A stretch of 27,277 bases of DNA, from the IMG/VR virus record IMGVR_UViG_3300035698_020350, positions 1-27,277 of that record; one strand, given 5' to 3'. Source of the DNA: a virus. Shown in pieces: positions 6,576 through 14,081 of the stretch (position 1 is the stretch's first letter; every line of letters starts with the position of its first letter). The translations under genes and the position numbers were made by a program. Under the pieces are notes generated by a model. That model ran no database searches and was not told the DNA's origin. It worked only from the letters and a program-made list of their open reading frames with translations.

Positions 6576-7272
6576 CATATTCTCCTAAAGATTTTTCCCA
6601 TCGTGCAGGCTCATACAAACAAGAGCAAAAATTTGGTCTGAATAAATTAGAGCGTACATAGATAGCATCATACTGCCCAGCACCACTACGCATTGTGTGA
6701 ATCCATTGTCGGAAAAATCCAAAGCCAGCCAAAAGATCATGGACTTCTAATGGACTGCCCCATTTACTACTTGGTGGATTTGATGTCATTTCAACATTAA
6801 CCACATCGACATGCTTCATGTAGGATTCAGCACCCTTTAAAACTAGAGCTTCTGCTCCTTCACAATCTAGCCATAAAAGCTGTCTTTTTCTCACATGTGC
6901 CCAAGGGTATTCCTTCATCAATGAATCCAATGTATCTATGGGAACATCAATAGGAGTAGATTTTCTTGCCTCATGTGAAAACAATGATGAGCCATCCTTG
7001 TGATTTCTTTTGGAGTATAGTGGAATCACACCCTTATGATCACCAACGGCTGTTTGAACTAAACAGCCAGGATAACGGCTTTTGATTGCTTTGAATATAA
7101 CTGGATGAGGCTCAAATCCAATAAAAGAAACCCCTTTCCAATCTTCTTTGAGAACATCTACTTCATGGAATTTTTCCCCTACACCAACTTGTACTATCAG
7201 GTCAGCTTCCCAGCCAATACGATCTGCCATAAAGCTAACACTAACTCCACTTCTCCGTAATATTCTACTCAT
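6562..7272 (-). CDS. FkbM-family methyltransferase
   Basis: A 236-residue protein with the hallmarks of FkbM methyltransferases: VQVGVG (residues 27-32) as a modified motif I, FEPHPVIF (53-60) ending strand 2, TAVGDHKG (74-81), PIDTLDSLM (111-119), and the signature LLWLDCEGAEALVLKGAE (132-149) followed by a VVNVEM strand. FkbM proteins O-methylate sugars and polyketides and are common in phage and surface-polysaccharide gene clusters. The motif I Gly pattern is GVG rather than the usual DIGAN, which may matter for cofactor binding. The ATG at 7272 follows the previous stop by one base, so coupling is expected. Confidence 0.82.
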   Translation of the reverse strand: MSRILRRSGVSVSFMADRIGWEADLIVQVGVGEKFHEVDVLKEDWKGVSFIGFEPHPVIFKAIKSRYPGCLVQTAVGDHKGVIPLYSKRNHKDGSSLFSHEARKSTPIDVPIDTLDSLMKEYPWAHVRKRQLLWLDCEGAEALVLKGAESYMKHVDVVNVEMTSNPPSSKWGSPLEVHDLLAGFGFFRQWIHTMRSGAGQYDAIYVRSNLFRPNFCSCLYEPARWEKSLGEYDVKK

Positions 7273-7273
7273 A

Positions 7274-8056
7274 TCAACCTTCCATCACTAATTTAGAATG
7301 CTTTCGAATGTTATGCATGGTTCCCCAGTGTTCCCACGACTTGTCTTTCATGCTGGTGCGAACCACTGGATATCCTAGTCTCTTAGCAACATAGAACATG
7401 TACCCATCTTGTGAAGCACATGGCATATGGAACCTACCGTCTGATTGTCTAGCTAATCGAACACACAATTGGGTAAACTCAGTTTGAAAAAACCCACACC
7501 AAGATATGATCCGTTTGTGTTTTAGTCTTCCTGATTCTGGATCAGGGACAAGATTCAAAGGATCACTTTTTGGGAACACAGGATTGTTATTGGCCCATTC
7601 ATCCAAATTTAGCATTTGGTCTTTGGGTTTTGTGAATCCCCAAGGTTGGGATATTATTGCAGGATTACCCTCAAACCATTTATCTTCTATCCAATTATCG
7701 TTTCCTGTGGCAATAGTATCTGTGTCAATCTTTAACCAATAATCTGTGTACACATATTCTGCTGCCATATAAACAAAACCAGAAAGCATTTTGCATCTTT
7801 GGGGAGCAGTGAATTTTCCCTCATCATCCTTGTAAGTGTGATTGATAGCTGTTTCTGAATAAACACCAATACGCAAATCTGGATGATCTATTGCTTTGTG
7901 TACATCTTCGTATGTCACTTGTGTTGGATCATAAAAAATCAACATAGGGTGATCAAGGAGAGATGGTTTGTGTTTCTTCCATGTTGGCCAAGTGTGTGTC
8001 AATTGTTCTAAATGCTTTTTATCAACACCTACTACTAAAGTGTAATCAACCTTCAT
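7274..8056 (-). CDS. GT-A fold glycosyltransferase, unclassified
   Basis: A 260-residue protein that reads as a glycosyltransferase: an N-terminal strand (DYTLVVGVD), a helix with a hydrophobic strand (PMLIFYDP), then YWLKIDTDTIATGND with the DTD metal motif at residues 111-113. An invariant-looking RCKMLSGFVYMAAEYV helix precedes it. The second half has IISWCGFFQTEF and HMPCASQDGYMFYVAKRLG, suited to an acceptor pocket, and a WEHWGTMHNIRKH end. It is not a clear match to a single CAZy family; GT8- or GT2-like are both possible. The start at 8056 has AGGAGGATTAATAA before it, an excellent site. It overlaps the cupin gene by 11 bases. Confidence 0.65.
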   Translation of the reverse strand: MKVDYTLVVGVDKKHLEQLTHTWPTWKKHKPSLLDHPMLIFYDPTQVTYEDVHKAIDHPDLRIGVYSETAINHTYKDDEGKFTAPQRCKMLSGFVYMAAEYVYTDYWLKIDTDTIATGNDNWIEDKWFEGNPAIISQPWGFTKPKDQMLNLDEWANNNPVFPKSDPLNLVPDPESGRLKHKRIISWCGFFQTEFTQLCVRLARQSDGRFHMPCASQDGYMFYVAKRLGYPVVRTSMKDKSWEHWGTMHNIRKHSKLVMEG

Positions 8057-8429
8057 TTATTAATCCTCCTATTGAATATCGTTCTATGTCCTCATCCAAT
8101 TCCGTCCAATAAAATTCTAGAATTTCACATGGATATAATGCTTTGAATTGATGCATGATATTAGGAGGCACATCACAAATCTGCCCTTCTTCAAGAGTAG
8201 TAGTATCAATATCGCCACCGACCGTTGCCCATTGGTGTACTTCCAGTGTTCCATTTATGACTAAAAACCGATTCCATTTATTGCAATGAGTATGCTTACT
8301 TGAGTACCCTCCTTTTTTGATGTGCAAAAGGTGGGCTTCTGTGTTATTCAAAGCAAAAATCAATTGGGTCTTTCCCCATAATTTGCCTTGAACAGTTCCT
8401 ATGGTTGGATGAACGTTATCGTACAACAT
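8046..8429 (-). CDS. Cupin-fold protein
   Basis: A 127-residue single-domain cupin. Motif 1 is GGYSSKHTHCNKWNRFLVIN plus Gly60, which has the G-x5-H-x-H spacing with His46 and His48, but the usual metal-binding Glu is replaced by Asn53. Motif 2 is GQICDVPPNIMHQF (82-95) with His93. So three of four usual metal ligands remain. Small cupins in surface-sugar clusters often act as mannose-6-phosphate isomerase or sugar epimerase relatives, and this one's neighbours point to a nucleotide-sugar or sugar-phosphate step, but the fold alone does not tell the reaction. The ATG at 8429 has AGGAG five bases upstream. Confidence 0.75.
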   Translation of the reverse strand: MLYDNVHPTIGTVQGKLWGKTQLIFALNNTEAHLLHIKKGGYSSKHTHCNKWNRFLVINGTLEVHQWATVGGDIDTTTLEEGQICDVPPNIMHQFKALYPCEILEFYWTELDEDIERYSIGGLINEG

Positions 8430-8437
8430 CTCATCTC

Positions 8438-9487
8438 CTAGTAATATTCAGAATCTTCTTGTTTTGCTTGTTTGCTTCCTTCATACCATCCTTCAAGATT
8501 AGGATGTTTTTCTACAATCCCTTGAGAAAAATCCAGAGCATCTGCAAAGGGGACATAATCAAAAGCCTTTAAAGAAGAACCTTCATAACAATTGAAAATC
8601 TCCACACCAAACTTGTCAAATACCCCTGCTTGACGCATTGTGCAAAGCCATTCATCTACAACTGCAAATTGACTGTTGTTTCCATTGGATGCTCCTTTGT
8701 CCCTGGACTGTGCAAATGAATATCCTTTTTCAGGACTCATCTTGAAATCAACACCAACAAGAAATATGGTTCTGGCACCAAGGTAATAAAGTAACCGTAA
8801 CCCAAGGAGCATGGTGCAAACTGTCTTTTTTTCTCCAGTCTTTTTTACACCAGCATTGTGATTTCCCCAACAAGCTCCATTTGCTAAGAAGAACCCATTA
8901 TCTGGTGTCAACCATGACTCTCTGGAGAATCCCCAAACATTAGGACATTCAAAGGTTTTACGCTTCATCTTCACAAATTCTTTATTCCTTGTGATCCTGT
9001 GTAAATTGGCCCTACCTCCAGACAATTTTGGGGATGGGGCAAACTTCATGATCCCAGGATCAAGCCAAATAGAATGGCTAAATTTACAGGGAGGATCAGA
9101 GCAGACGAACGCCTGTGGCTTTAATCTTGGATGCCCACCCATGTTATTGATGGCTAGGCTGAAATGACCACGCTCTGAGAGTCGTTCTAAGGGCATTCCG
9201 TTAGTAGAGGGACCACCAGCCAGTAAAAAGGCTGTGCCGCCTGCCAGAAGGCCACGGAGGCTGTCTGTGGGGACTTTACGCCCAGTGGTCACATAGAGAG
9301 GATCAGCCCATTTTGAACTGAAATCTGGATCAGTTATTTCTAACCTTGTTTTGCAAGTCTCACATACAAGTATTTTTTTACCCTTACCTGTAAGCTTGCA
9401 ATTTTTACTATGATGATTACATAAGTAAATTACTTCATTTTCAGATGTGACGCCTTCTTCTTCCTTTGACCTGTAAACACATTCCAT
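8438..9487 (-). CDS. DUF115/Maf-like glycosyltransferase with N-terminal zinc ribbon
   Basis: A 349-residue protein of two parts. Residues 20-48 hold Cys23, Cys30, Cys42 and Cys45 with nearby His, a likely zinc ribbon. From residue 86 it reads AFLLAGGPSTNGMPLERL and then FSLAINN, the Rossmann-like entry of DUF115 proteins and of CMP-sialic-acid transferases, whose signature is G-x-GPS. A later strand TIFLVGVDF (about residue 240) is the second conserved block of that fold. In bacterial flagellin systems DUF115 (Maf) proteins transfer CMP-activated nonulosonic acids to Ser/Thr. That matters since a CMP-sugar synthetase homologue lies downstream. The ATG at 9487 is used because GGAG is seven bases upstream; GTG at 9493 is possible. 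Family assignment is by motif only. Confidence 0.58.
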   Translation of the reverse strand: MECVYRSKEEEGVTSENEVIYLCNHHSKNCKLTGKGKKILVCETCKTRLEITDPDFSSKWADPLYVTTGRKVPTDSLRGLLAGGTAFLLAGGPSTNGMPLERLSERGHFSLAINNMGGHPRLKPQAFVCSDPPCKFSHSIWLDPGIMKFAPSPKLSGGRANLHRITRNKEFVKMKRKTFECPNVWGFSRESWLTPDNGFFLANGACWGNHNAGVKKTGEKKTVCTMLLGLRLLYYLGARTIFLVGVDFKMSPEKGYSFAQSRDKGASNGNNSQFAVVDEWLCTMRQAGVFDKFGVEIFNCYEGSSLKAFDYVPFADALDFSQGIVEKHPNLEGWYEGSKQAKQEDSEYY

Positions 9488-9518
9488 TCCCACTCTCCCA
9501 TTGCACTGCCTTGGCAGA

Positions 9519-10286
9519 CTACCATTTATTCAGGGGACAATCCTCGGTTCCCATTTTAGCTTTGTTGAAAACAGCCCAGCCTGACAAATTAACATTACAT
9601 CCACAAATACTGGATACCCCTTTTTCTTTATTGAATTTTGTGCAAGCATTAGTTTTGCATATTTCGTATACCCTGGCAACCTCAGCAGAAGACCGGGTTG
9701 GCCATCCTTTTTTGGCCCATTTCAATAATGCTACTGCATAATGTCCTGATTTATCCACAAAGGAAGGTTGCTCAGTCAAATCAGCTAATTTCTTTGCCGA
9801 TTTCAATACAAGCTCTTTTTCTTCATCGGTAAGAGGTAACTTATTAGTGGTACTCTCATTAGCCAATTTTGTGATTATTATCAGCCCTATTTTGAAAGAT
9901 GCTTTTACATGTTCTATGGATGTGTTCTTTATGTTTTTTCGACAAGAGATAAGGCATTTAATTCTACCATTTGATATCCGACCAATTATTTCATCTGCTA
10001 CTTCTCTTAAATGTTCCTGCTTTTCTTTTTTCTCTGTATCAATTTGAAAGGTTTCTATCAAAAGCAATAAACCAGATGGAACAACTATTAATTGTTGTGT
10101 GTCTGTTAATTTTTCTTCTATCTCTTGTGTAAAATCCACAATCCATCTTTGTAGGACGGCTTTTGAATAAGGGCGTTTACTTGTAGCTGTAAAAGCTATG
10201 TAGTAACTAAGTACATTTTCATGGACTTTGCATAATCCATGCACCAGTGCATGAGGTTCTTCTGTTGTTTTTAAATTTGTATTCAT
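9519..10286 (-). CDS. Unknown protein with C-terminal Cys motif (CxGC...CPxxKW)
   Basis: A 255-residue protein of two parts. The first 190 residues are helical and hydrophilic with one hydrophobic stretch (LIVVPSGLLLLIETF, about residue 65-79), which looks buried rather than membrane-spanning. The last 55 residues contain CKTNAC, then ICGC, then TEDCPLNKW. The spacing of five cysteines and the terminal CPxxKW recall a small cysteine-rich module (DUF6171-like) seen in phage and bacterial proteins, probably metal-binding; this is from memory. The ATG at 10286 lies three bases after the stop of the serine-rich gene and has no clear ribosome binding site. It bridges the tail genes and the sugar cassette. 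Its function is unknown. Confidence 0.55.
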   Translation of the reverse strand: MNTNLKTTEEPHALVHGLCKVHENVLSYYIAFTATSKRPYSKAVLQRWIVDFTQEIEEKLTDTQQLIVVPSGLLLLIETFQIDTEKKEKQEHLREVADEIIGRISNGRIKCLISCRKNIKNTSIEHVKASFKIGLIIITKLANESTTNKLPLTDEEKELVLKSAKKLADLTEQPSFVDKSGHYAVALLKWAKKGWPTRSSAEVARVYEICKTNACTKFNKEKGVSSICGCNVNLSGWAVFNKAKMGTEDCPLNKW

Positions 10287-10289
10287 TTT

Positions 10290-11789
10290 CTATACAGAGC
10301 AAGGTTCATCAGGTGGAAAAAATTCTACTCCCCAAATAAGACCAGGGCCACAATCAATGGTCGCCCAGTTGCCTTGTCCACCGATTTCATATCCTAGTGT
10401 TATTAGGATCGCAACTTCTAATTCAGTGGGACAGTCGCAATTTGGTACATGAGAACAATTCTCAGAATCAAAAATATACTTTCCTAAAGCCTCAATCCAT
10501 TCATAACAACAAACACCTCCACAGTAAATAACAAAGCTACTGTCTGGTGATGAATCGCTTGAAAGACTTTGGGATGAATAACTTGAAGCACTTGAGATAC
10601 TTGAGCGACTCGAAGAACTATCAGATGAAGAACTCGTAGAACTGACAGAACTTGCAGAACTTAAAGAACTCGTAGAACTGACAGATGAAGAACTCGTAGA
10701 ACTGACAGATGAAGAACTCGACCGGCTTGACCAGCTTGACCAACTTGAATCACTTGACATCTCATGGGAACTATTAGAGCCTATGCTTTCTATATCAGGA
10801 GGGTTCCAACCTGATGTGCAACCACACTTATCAGAAGTATTGATTTGGATGTAAGCCCGGAACAAATCTACCATTGTCACACCAAAACCAAATGCTGGAG
10901 AGGTCATTAATACTTGGGATATACTATACCCACCACCAGGAATGGTTGCTTGTAATTCTTGGGTTCCTTCTACGTGAAAAAGAAAATGGAACCAACTTAT
11001 TTCTGGTCCATAACTTATATTTATACTGTCGCCATGTACAAAGATAACTTCACGATCCATACAATCAGAAACTACACCACCAACAGATGACTCACCATCT
11101 GGTGTATAATACAGTCCACTATATGGTCTTCCTTTCCAGTCTCTTGCCTTGCTTGGTCCTGGAAATCCACGATAACTATTACTGCCGTGATAAAATACTC
11201 CTGTATTATAGGAGACAACATGTGGAAACATGTGTCCATGCCATATATCACCTGTGTATATTATAGGCCAATATCCAGTTGAACCACTGACAGGATGTGT
11301 TTCCCATACAGAAATCCTTAATACTGGTGTATGTACTTCAAGAGATAATGCTGAAGGAAGATAGAATTCAAGCTTGATTTTTTTTGTCATGTCAAATCCA
11401 ATATAGATGCAACCTTTTCTATTATGGTAATTGACAGGATTTTCTATGTGGGAATTTGTCGAAGGATCATAGTAATAGCTATCCCCTTTACAAACCGCTT
11501 TCTCAAGTTTGTACTGCCCATATAAATCTGGTCCTTTTTCTGACATAAATCCATTTAATGATATCCATATGGATTCAGGCTCACACCCTATACAAAAAGT
11601 CGATCTTCCTGGATTATCATCCATCACTGAATGCAGACAACCATATCCACTCTTTGTAAGAGTATGCCCATACGGCCAAGGATCTACTTCTAAATCACAA
11701 TCACCTATGGGTGTAATGGTAGCAGTAGCTGGATCTCCGGGTTGTGAGCCATGTAAGATATGAGTTTGATCACAATATAATGGGGGCAT
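10290..11789 (-). CDS. Virion protein with central serine-rich tract
   Basis: A 499-residue protein in three parts. Residues 1-330 are beta-rich with many Gly, Tyr, Trp and Pro and look like an extracellular or virion domain. Residues about 335-415 are almost all Ser with Thr, Val, Ala, Asp and Trp inserted (for example SSDSSWSSWSSRSS). The last 80 residues are cysteine-rich (CGGVCCYEW, CSHVPNCDCP) and may be cross-linked or bind metal. There is no signal peptide, so export as part of a particle is more likely than secretion. It sits after the tape measure and tail genes and before the sugar cassette, which suits a tail tip, fibre or baseplate role. The serine tract is a candidate for O-glycosylation by the enzymes downstream. 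Confidence 0.6.
   Translation of the reverse strand: MPPLYCDQTHILHGSQPGDPATATITPIGDCDLEVDPWPYGHTLTKSGYGCLHSVMDDNPGRSTFCIGCEPESIWISLNGFMSEKGPDLYGQYKLEKAVCKGDSYYYDPSTNSHIENPVNYHNRKGCIYIGFDMTKKIKLEFYLPSALSLEVHTPVLRISVWETHPVSGSTGYWPIIYTGDIWHGHMFPHVVSYNTGVFYHGSNSYRGFPGPSKARDWKGRPYSGLYYTPDGESSVGGVVSDCMDREVIFVHGDSINISYGPEISWFHFLFHVEGTQELQATIPGGGYSISQVLMTSPAFGFGVTMVDLFRAYIQINTSDKCGCTSGWNPPDIESIGSNSSHEMSSDSSWSSWSSRSSSSSVSSTSSSSVSSTSSLSSASSVSSTSSSSDSSSSRSSISSASSYSSQSLSSDSSPDSSFVIYCGGVCCYEWIEALGKYIFDSENCSHVPNCDCPTELEVAILITLGYEIGGQGNWATIDCGPGLIWGVEFFPPDEPCSV
10622..10720. repeat. 24-bp direct repeat inside the serine tract
   Basis: On the plus strand a 24-base unit beginning cagatgaagaactcgtagaa occurs at 10622-10645 and again at 10682-10705, and its first 15 bases follow at once at 10706-10720. 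The intervening 36 bases are diverged copies of the same theme. The unit is eight codons long, so gain or loss keeps the frame. It encodes Ser-Ser-Val-Ser-Ser-Thr-type repeats on the minus strand. A second short tandem array of nine-base units (cttgaccgg, cttgaccag, cttgaccaa) follows at about 10725-10755. Confidence 0.85.
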
Positions 11790-11804
11790 TACACAGCCTT
11801 ATTT

Positions 11805-12386
11805 TTATGTTTGACTACTTCTGCTACTGGTACTAGTAGAGGAACTGCTACTTAGACTAGATGTACTACTACTTGTTGAAATATTACTGGAACTACTTGT
11901 AGTAATACTAGAACTAGTGGAACTTGAACTTGAACTTGATTCTGCATCCAAAGAAAATCGCTGATAAGCACCGTAACGAGTGTCGTACATTCCTCCCACT
12001 GATCCCATTTCCTCAAAACCTACATTGTAATCATAATCACTATCGTTTTCTGTTATGACTAACCATATTCTTATACAAACATGGTTTTCTCCCCCAGCAT
12101 CTTCATGAACACAAGTTGGCGAAGAAACCCAAACACAGGCATACTTTGTCAGTATTCCAAATGGATCATACACCCAAGGAAAATAAGATACATATGGTCC
12201 TGTTACAAAATAAGTGCCGTTGACGGATGCCCCTTGAGTAGTTTTTACTAGGGAACCAGCTATGTCTATCTGAAAACATTTACTAGGTGGAGTATCCCCC
12301 TCTCCACAATACATACAATCACCGTGGGGAATGACAGAACAACAATTATTTACACAAAAACCAAATTTACCAAGGGTGTTTACCAT
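11805..12386 (-). CDS. Virion-region protein with C-terminal serine tract
   Basis: A 193-residue protein. The first 145 residues are beta-rich with cysteine clusters near the N-terminus (CVNNCCSV, CMYCGEG) and a Trp/Tyr-rich middle. From about residue 147 the chain is Ser/Thr only apart from a few residues, ending SSRSSQT. The same last four residues, SSQT, close the serine tract of the protein at 18375-19157. The start is uncertain: the ATG at 12386 comes two bases after the upstream stop and is chosen on position, while an ATG at 12422 would overlap the upstream gene by 35 bases. It lies in the tail-protein block and is probably a minor tail or surface protein. Confidence 0.58.
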   Translation of the reverse strand: MVNTLGKFGFCVNNCCSVIPHGDCMYCGEGDTPPSKCFQIDIAGSLVKTTQGASVNGTYFVTGPYVSYFPWVYDPFGILTKYACVWVSSPTCVHEDAGGENHVCIRIWLVITENDSDYDYNVGFEEMGSVGGMYDTRYGAYQRFSLDAESSSSSSSTSSSITTSSSSNISTSSSTSSLSSSSSTSTSSRSSQT

Positions 12387-12387
12387 T

Positions 12388-13176
12388 TTAACAAGAAGCC
12401 CATGTAATATACCAAAAACCATCCCCAAATAAAGTGATACCTACTACGGTTCCCTCTCCTATTAAGCCTTGATGATATGAAGGGGATTTTACTTCAAAAG
12501 TATTCCCCCCAACACTTACTGTGGAATCAAGGCTTCCTATAGCATTTGACAACATAGTTCCCCAATAATGTGTTGGAAATTGTGTAGGCACCCATATATC
12601 ATTTACTTTTTGTACTATGCAAAAAGTATCTTCACAAATACCTCCAGTCTCCATTGATGGAGGAGGAACTACATAATCAATAGTGCCTGTTATCTCCCAC
12701 TTAAAATTGCTTCCTTCATATTCGTTTCTATGGTGAATATTGAAACCACCATATTCAGCAGAAACAGACAAGAAGTTTGAAAATTTTCCACAGTAAGAAG
12801 TGACTCCTGTGGAAAGAGGAATCAAAACACCACGCTGGGGATCATACCTAGCCACAACCCTTTGGTCAATTTCAAATGTGGTTTTGATGGACCTAGCATC
12901 TAAAGTATATTCTGTTGAACTGAAAGCCCAGCCATCATTTAGTCTGGTGTCATCATCCAAGTCGGAATTGTGATACATCAATTTGCAGAGATAAAGGCCA
13001 TTTTCTCCTTCATCATCTGTATTGATTTTTTTATTAGTTATTACAGCCAAGCAAATCACGCCTGCTGGATTGACTCCTTTCATATCTGTGAGAAAAGCTC
13101 GGTGTCCTAATTTATTTAGGTGCTTTTCAGCAGAAAGTATATCACCAGCTTTAACATCTTCCCAACGGCTTTTCAT
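12388..13176 (-). CDS. Hypothetical tail-region protein
   Basis: A 262-residue protein that I cannot place in a family. It opens with a helix (WEDVKAGDILSAEKHLNKLG) and then becomes beta-rich, with many Gly, Asn and Asp turns, which is common among phage tail and baseplate proteins. There is a proline cluster (DYVVPPPSMETGG) near residue 170, and a repeated-looking C-terminal strand region that ends FWYITWASC. Its ATG overlaps the stop of the previous gene (TAATG), so the pair is coupled. Position two genes after the tape measure suggests a distal tail, baseplate or fibre-linked part, but nothing in the sequence proves it. Confidence 0.55.
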   Translation of the reverse strand: MKSRWEDVKAGDILSAEKHLNKLGHRAFLTDMKGVNPAGVICLAVITNKKINTDDEGENGLYLCKLMYHNSDLDDDTRLNDGWAFSSTEYTLDARSIKTTFEIDQRVVARYDPQRGVLIPLSTGVTSYCGKFSNFLSVSAEYGGFNIHHRNEYEGSNFKWEITGTIDYVVPPPSMETGGICEDTFCIVQKVNDIWVPTQFPTHYWGTMLSNAIGSLDSTVSVGGNTFEVKSPSYHQGLIGEGTVVGITLFGDGFWYITWASC

Positions 13177-14069
13177 TATACAAACAGGTTGTTGAGGTTT
13201 GTTTCTGGATAAATAGTTTCACCACTTTTACGCAGTACCCTTTGGTACAGTCCCGTATCTTTGTTGTACATGTAGTTATGCCCATAAACCCGAACCCCAC
13301 TCCCTGGTCCTTTTGCGGCTATACGTTGTTCCAAAAGTTTCATCTCAAAAGAGCCACCTGACCCAGAAGATTCCCCATACACATAAGACTCTTGAAAACT
13401 GACACCTGTAAACAATATGGTTCCTGGTTCTCCTCCAAAAACGGAAGGCATTTGTTCAGTGTTTACAGTACCCATATAATCCCTACTACGGGCAGCTATT
13501 GCGGGTAATTGGGCTTTGGTTACATTGGGCCAACGAGCCGTCCATTCTGTTCTGGAAACTAATTGACCAATGGGCAAATCAAGTTCTGTAATAGGTGTTC
13601 CATCATCAGTGCCGTCTTCCCATCGCATTTGGCCTACACTGGTGATAAGCTGCTCTGTCTTGGCATCAGCGGCTATTTCCACAAAAGTAAGGGGATCATT
13701 TTCATCTTGTTCTTTTCCATACTCATACTGAATGGTAATCTTCAAGTATGGGCTGTATGTGCCATCTTCTGCATTTGTATGTGCTCCAAAAGGATCAGCC
13801 GGTAGTCCATCTATGAAAGGCTCAAATTCTACTGTTTTTGTGTATAGATAACTATTCCCTGGCATGTGCCTGGATGGTGTGTAGTAATTTGTAGGGAATG
13901 ATTCCATAACAAAATCATCTAGATGACATGATCGAATTATGTAACACTCAGTAGTGGTAGCCTTCCCTTCACTTGTAAAATTCCCCGTTGGATAACCTTC
14001 CAACAATCTATAGGGAATACCACCACTTGTTTTTCTTTCCCATTGATTGTGTTCTAAGAGTCCAGCCAT
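13176..14069 (-). CDS. Hypothetical tail protein following the tape measure
   Basis: A 297-residue protein directly after the tape measure gene, the place usually held by a distal tail or baseplate hub protein. It is beta-rich with no transmembrane or signal segments. Noticeable segments are PYLKITIQYEYGKEQDENDP, a long acidic middle (MRWEDGTDDGTPITELDLP), and FTGVSFQESYVYGESSGSGG, then MKLLEQRIAAKG near the end. None matches a family that I can name. Translation is coupled to the next gene by TAATG. It begins 13 bases after the tape measure stop. Tail assignment is by position alone. Confidence 0.58.
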   Translation of the reverse strand: MAGLLEHNQWERKTSGGIPYRLLEGYPTGNFTSEGKATTTECYIIRSCHLDDFVMESFPTNYYTPSRHMPGNSYLYTKTVEFEPFIDGLPADPFGAHTNAEDGTYSPYLKITIQYEYGKEQDENDPLTFVEIAADAKTEQLITSVGQMRWEDGTDDGTPITELDLPIGQLVSRTEWTARWPNVTKAQLPAIAARSRDYMGTVNTEQMPSVFGGEPGTILFTGVSFQESYVYGESSGSGGSFEMKLLEQRIAAKGPGSGVRVYGHNYMYNKDTGLYQRVLRKSGETIYPETNLNNLFV

Positions 14070-14081
14070 TTTATGTTTCCT

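Noticed and set aside
10545-10790. The repeat array as a CRISPR or non-coding satellite.
   Set aside because: Repeats are codon multiples inside one long open frame, without spacers of even size or any cas gene.
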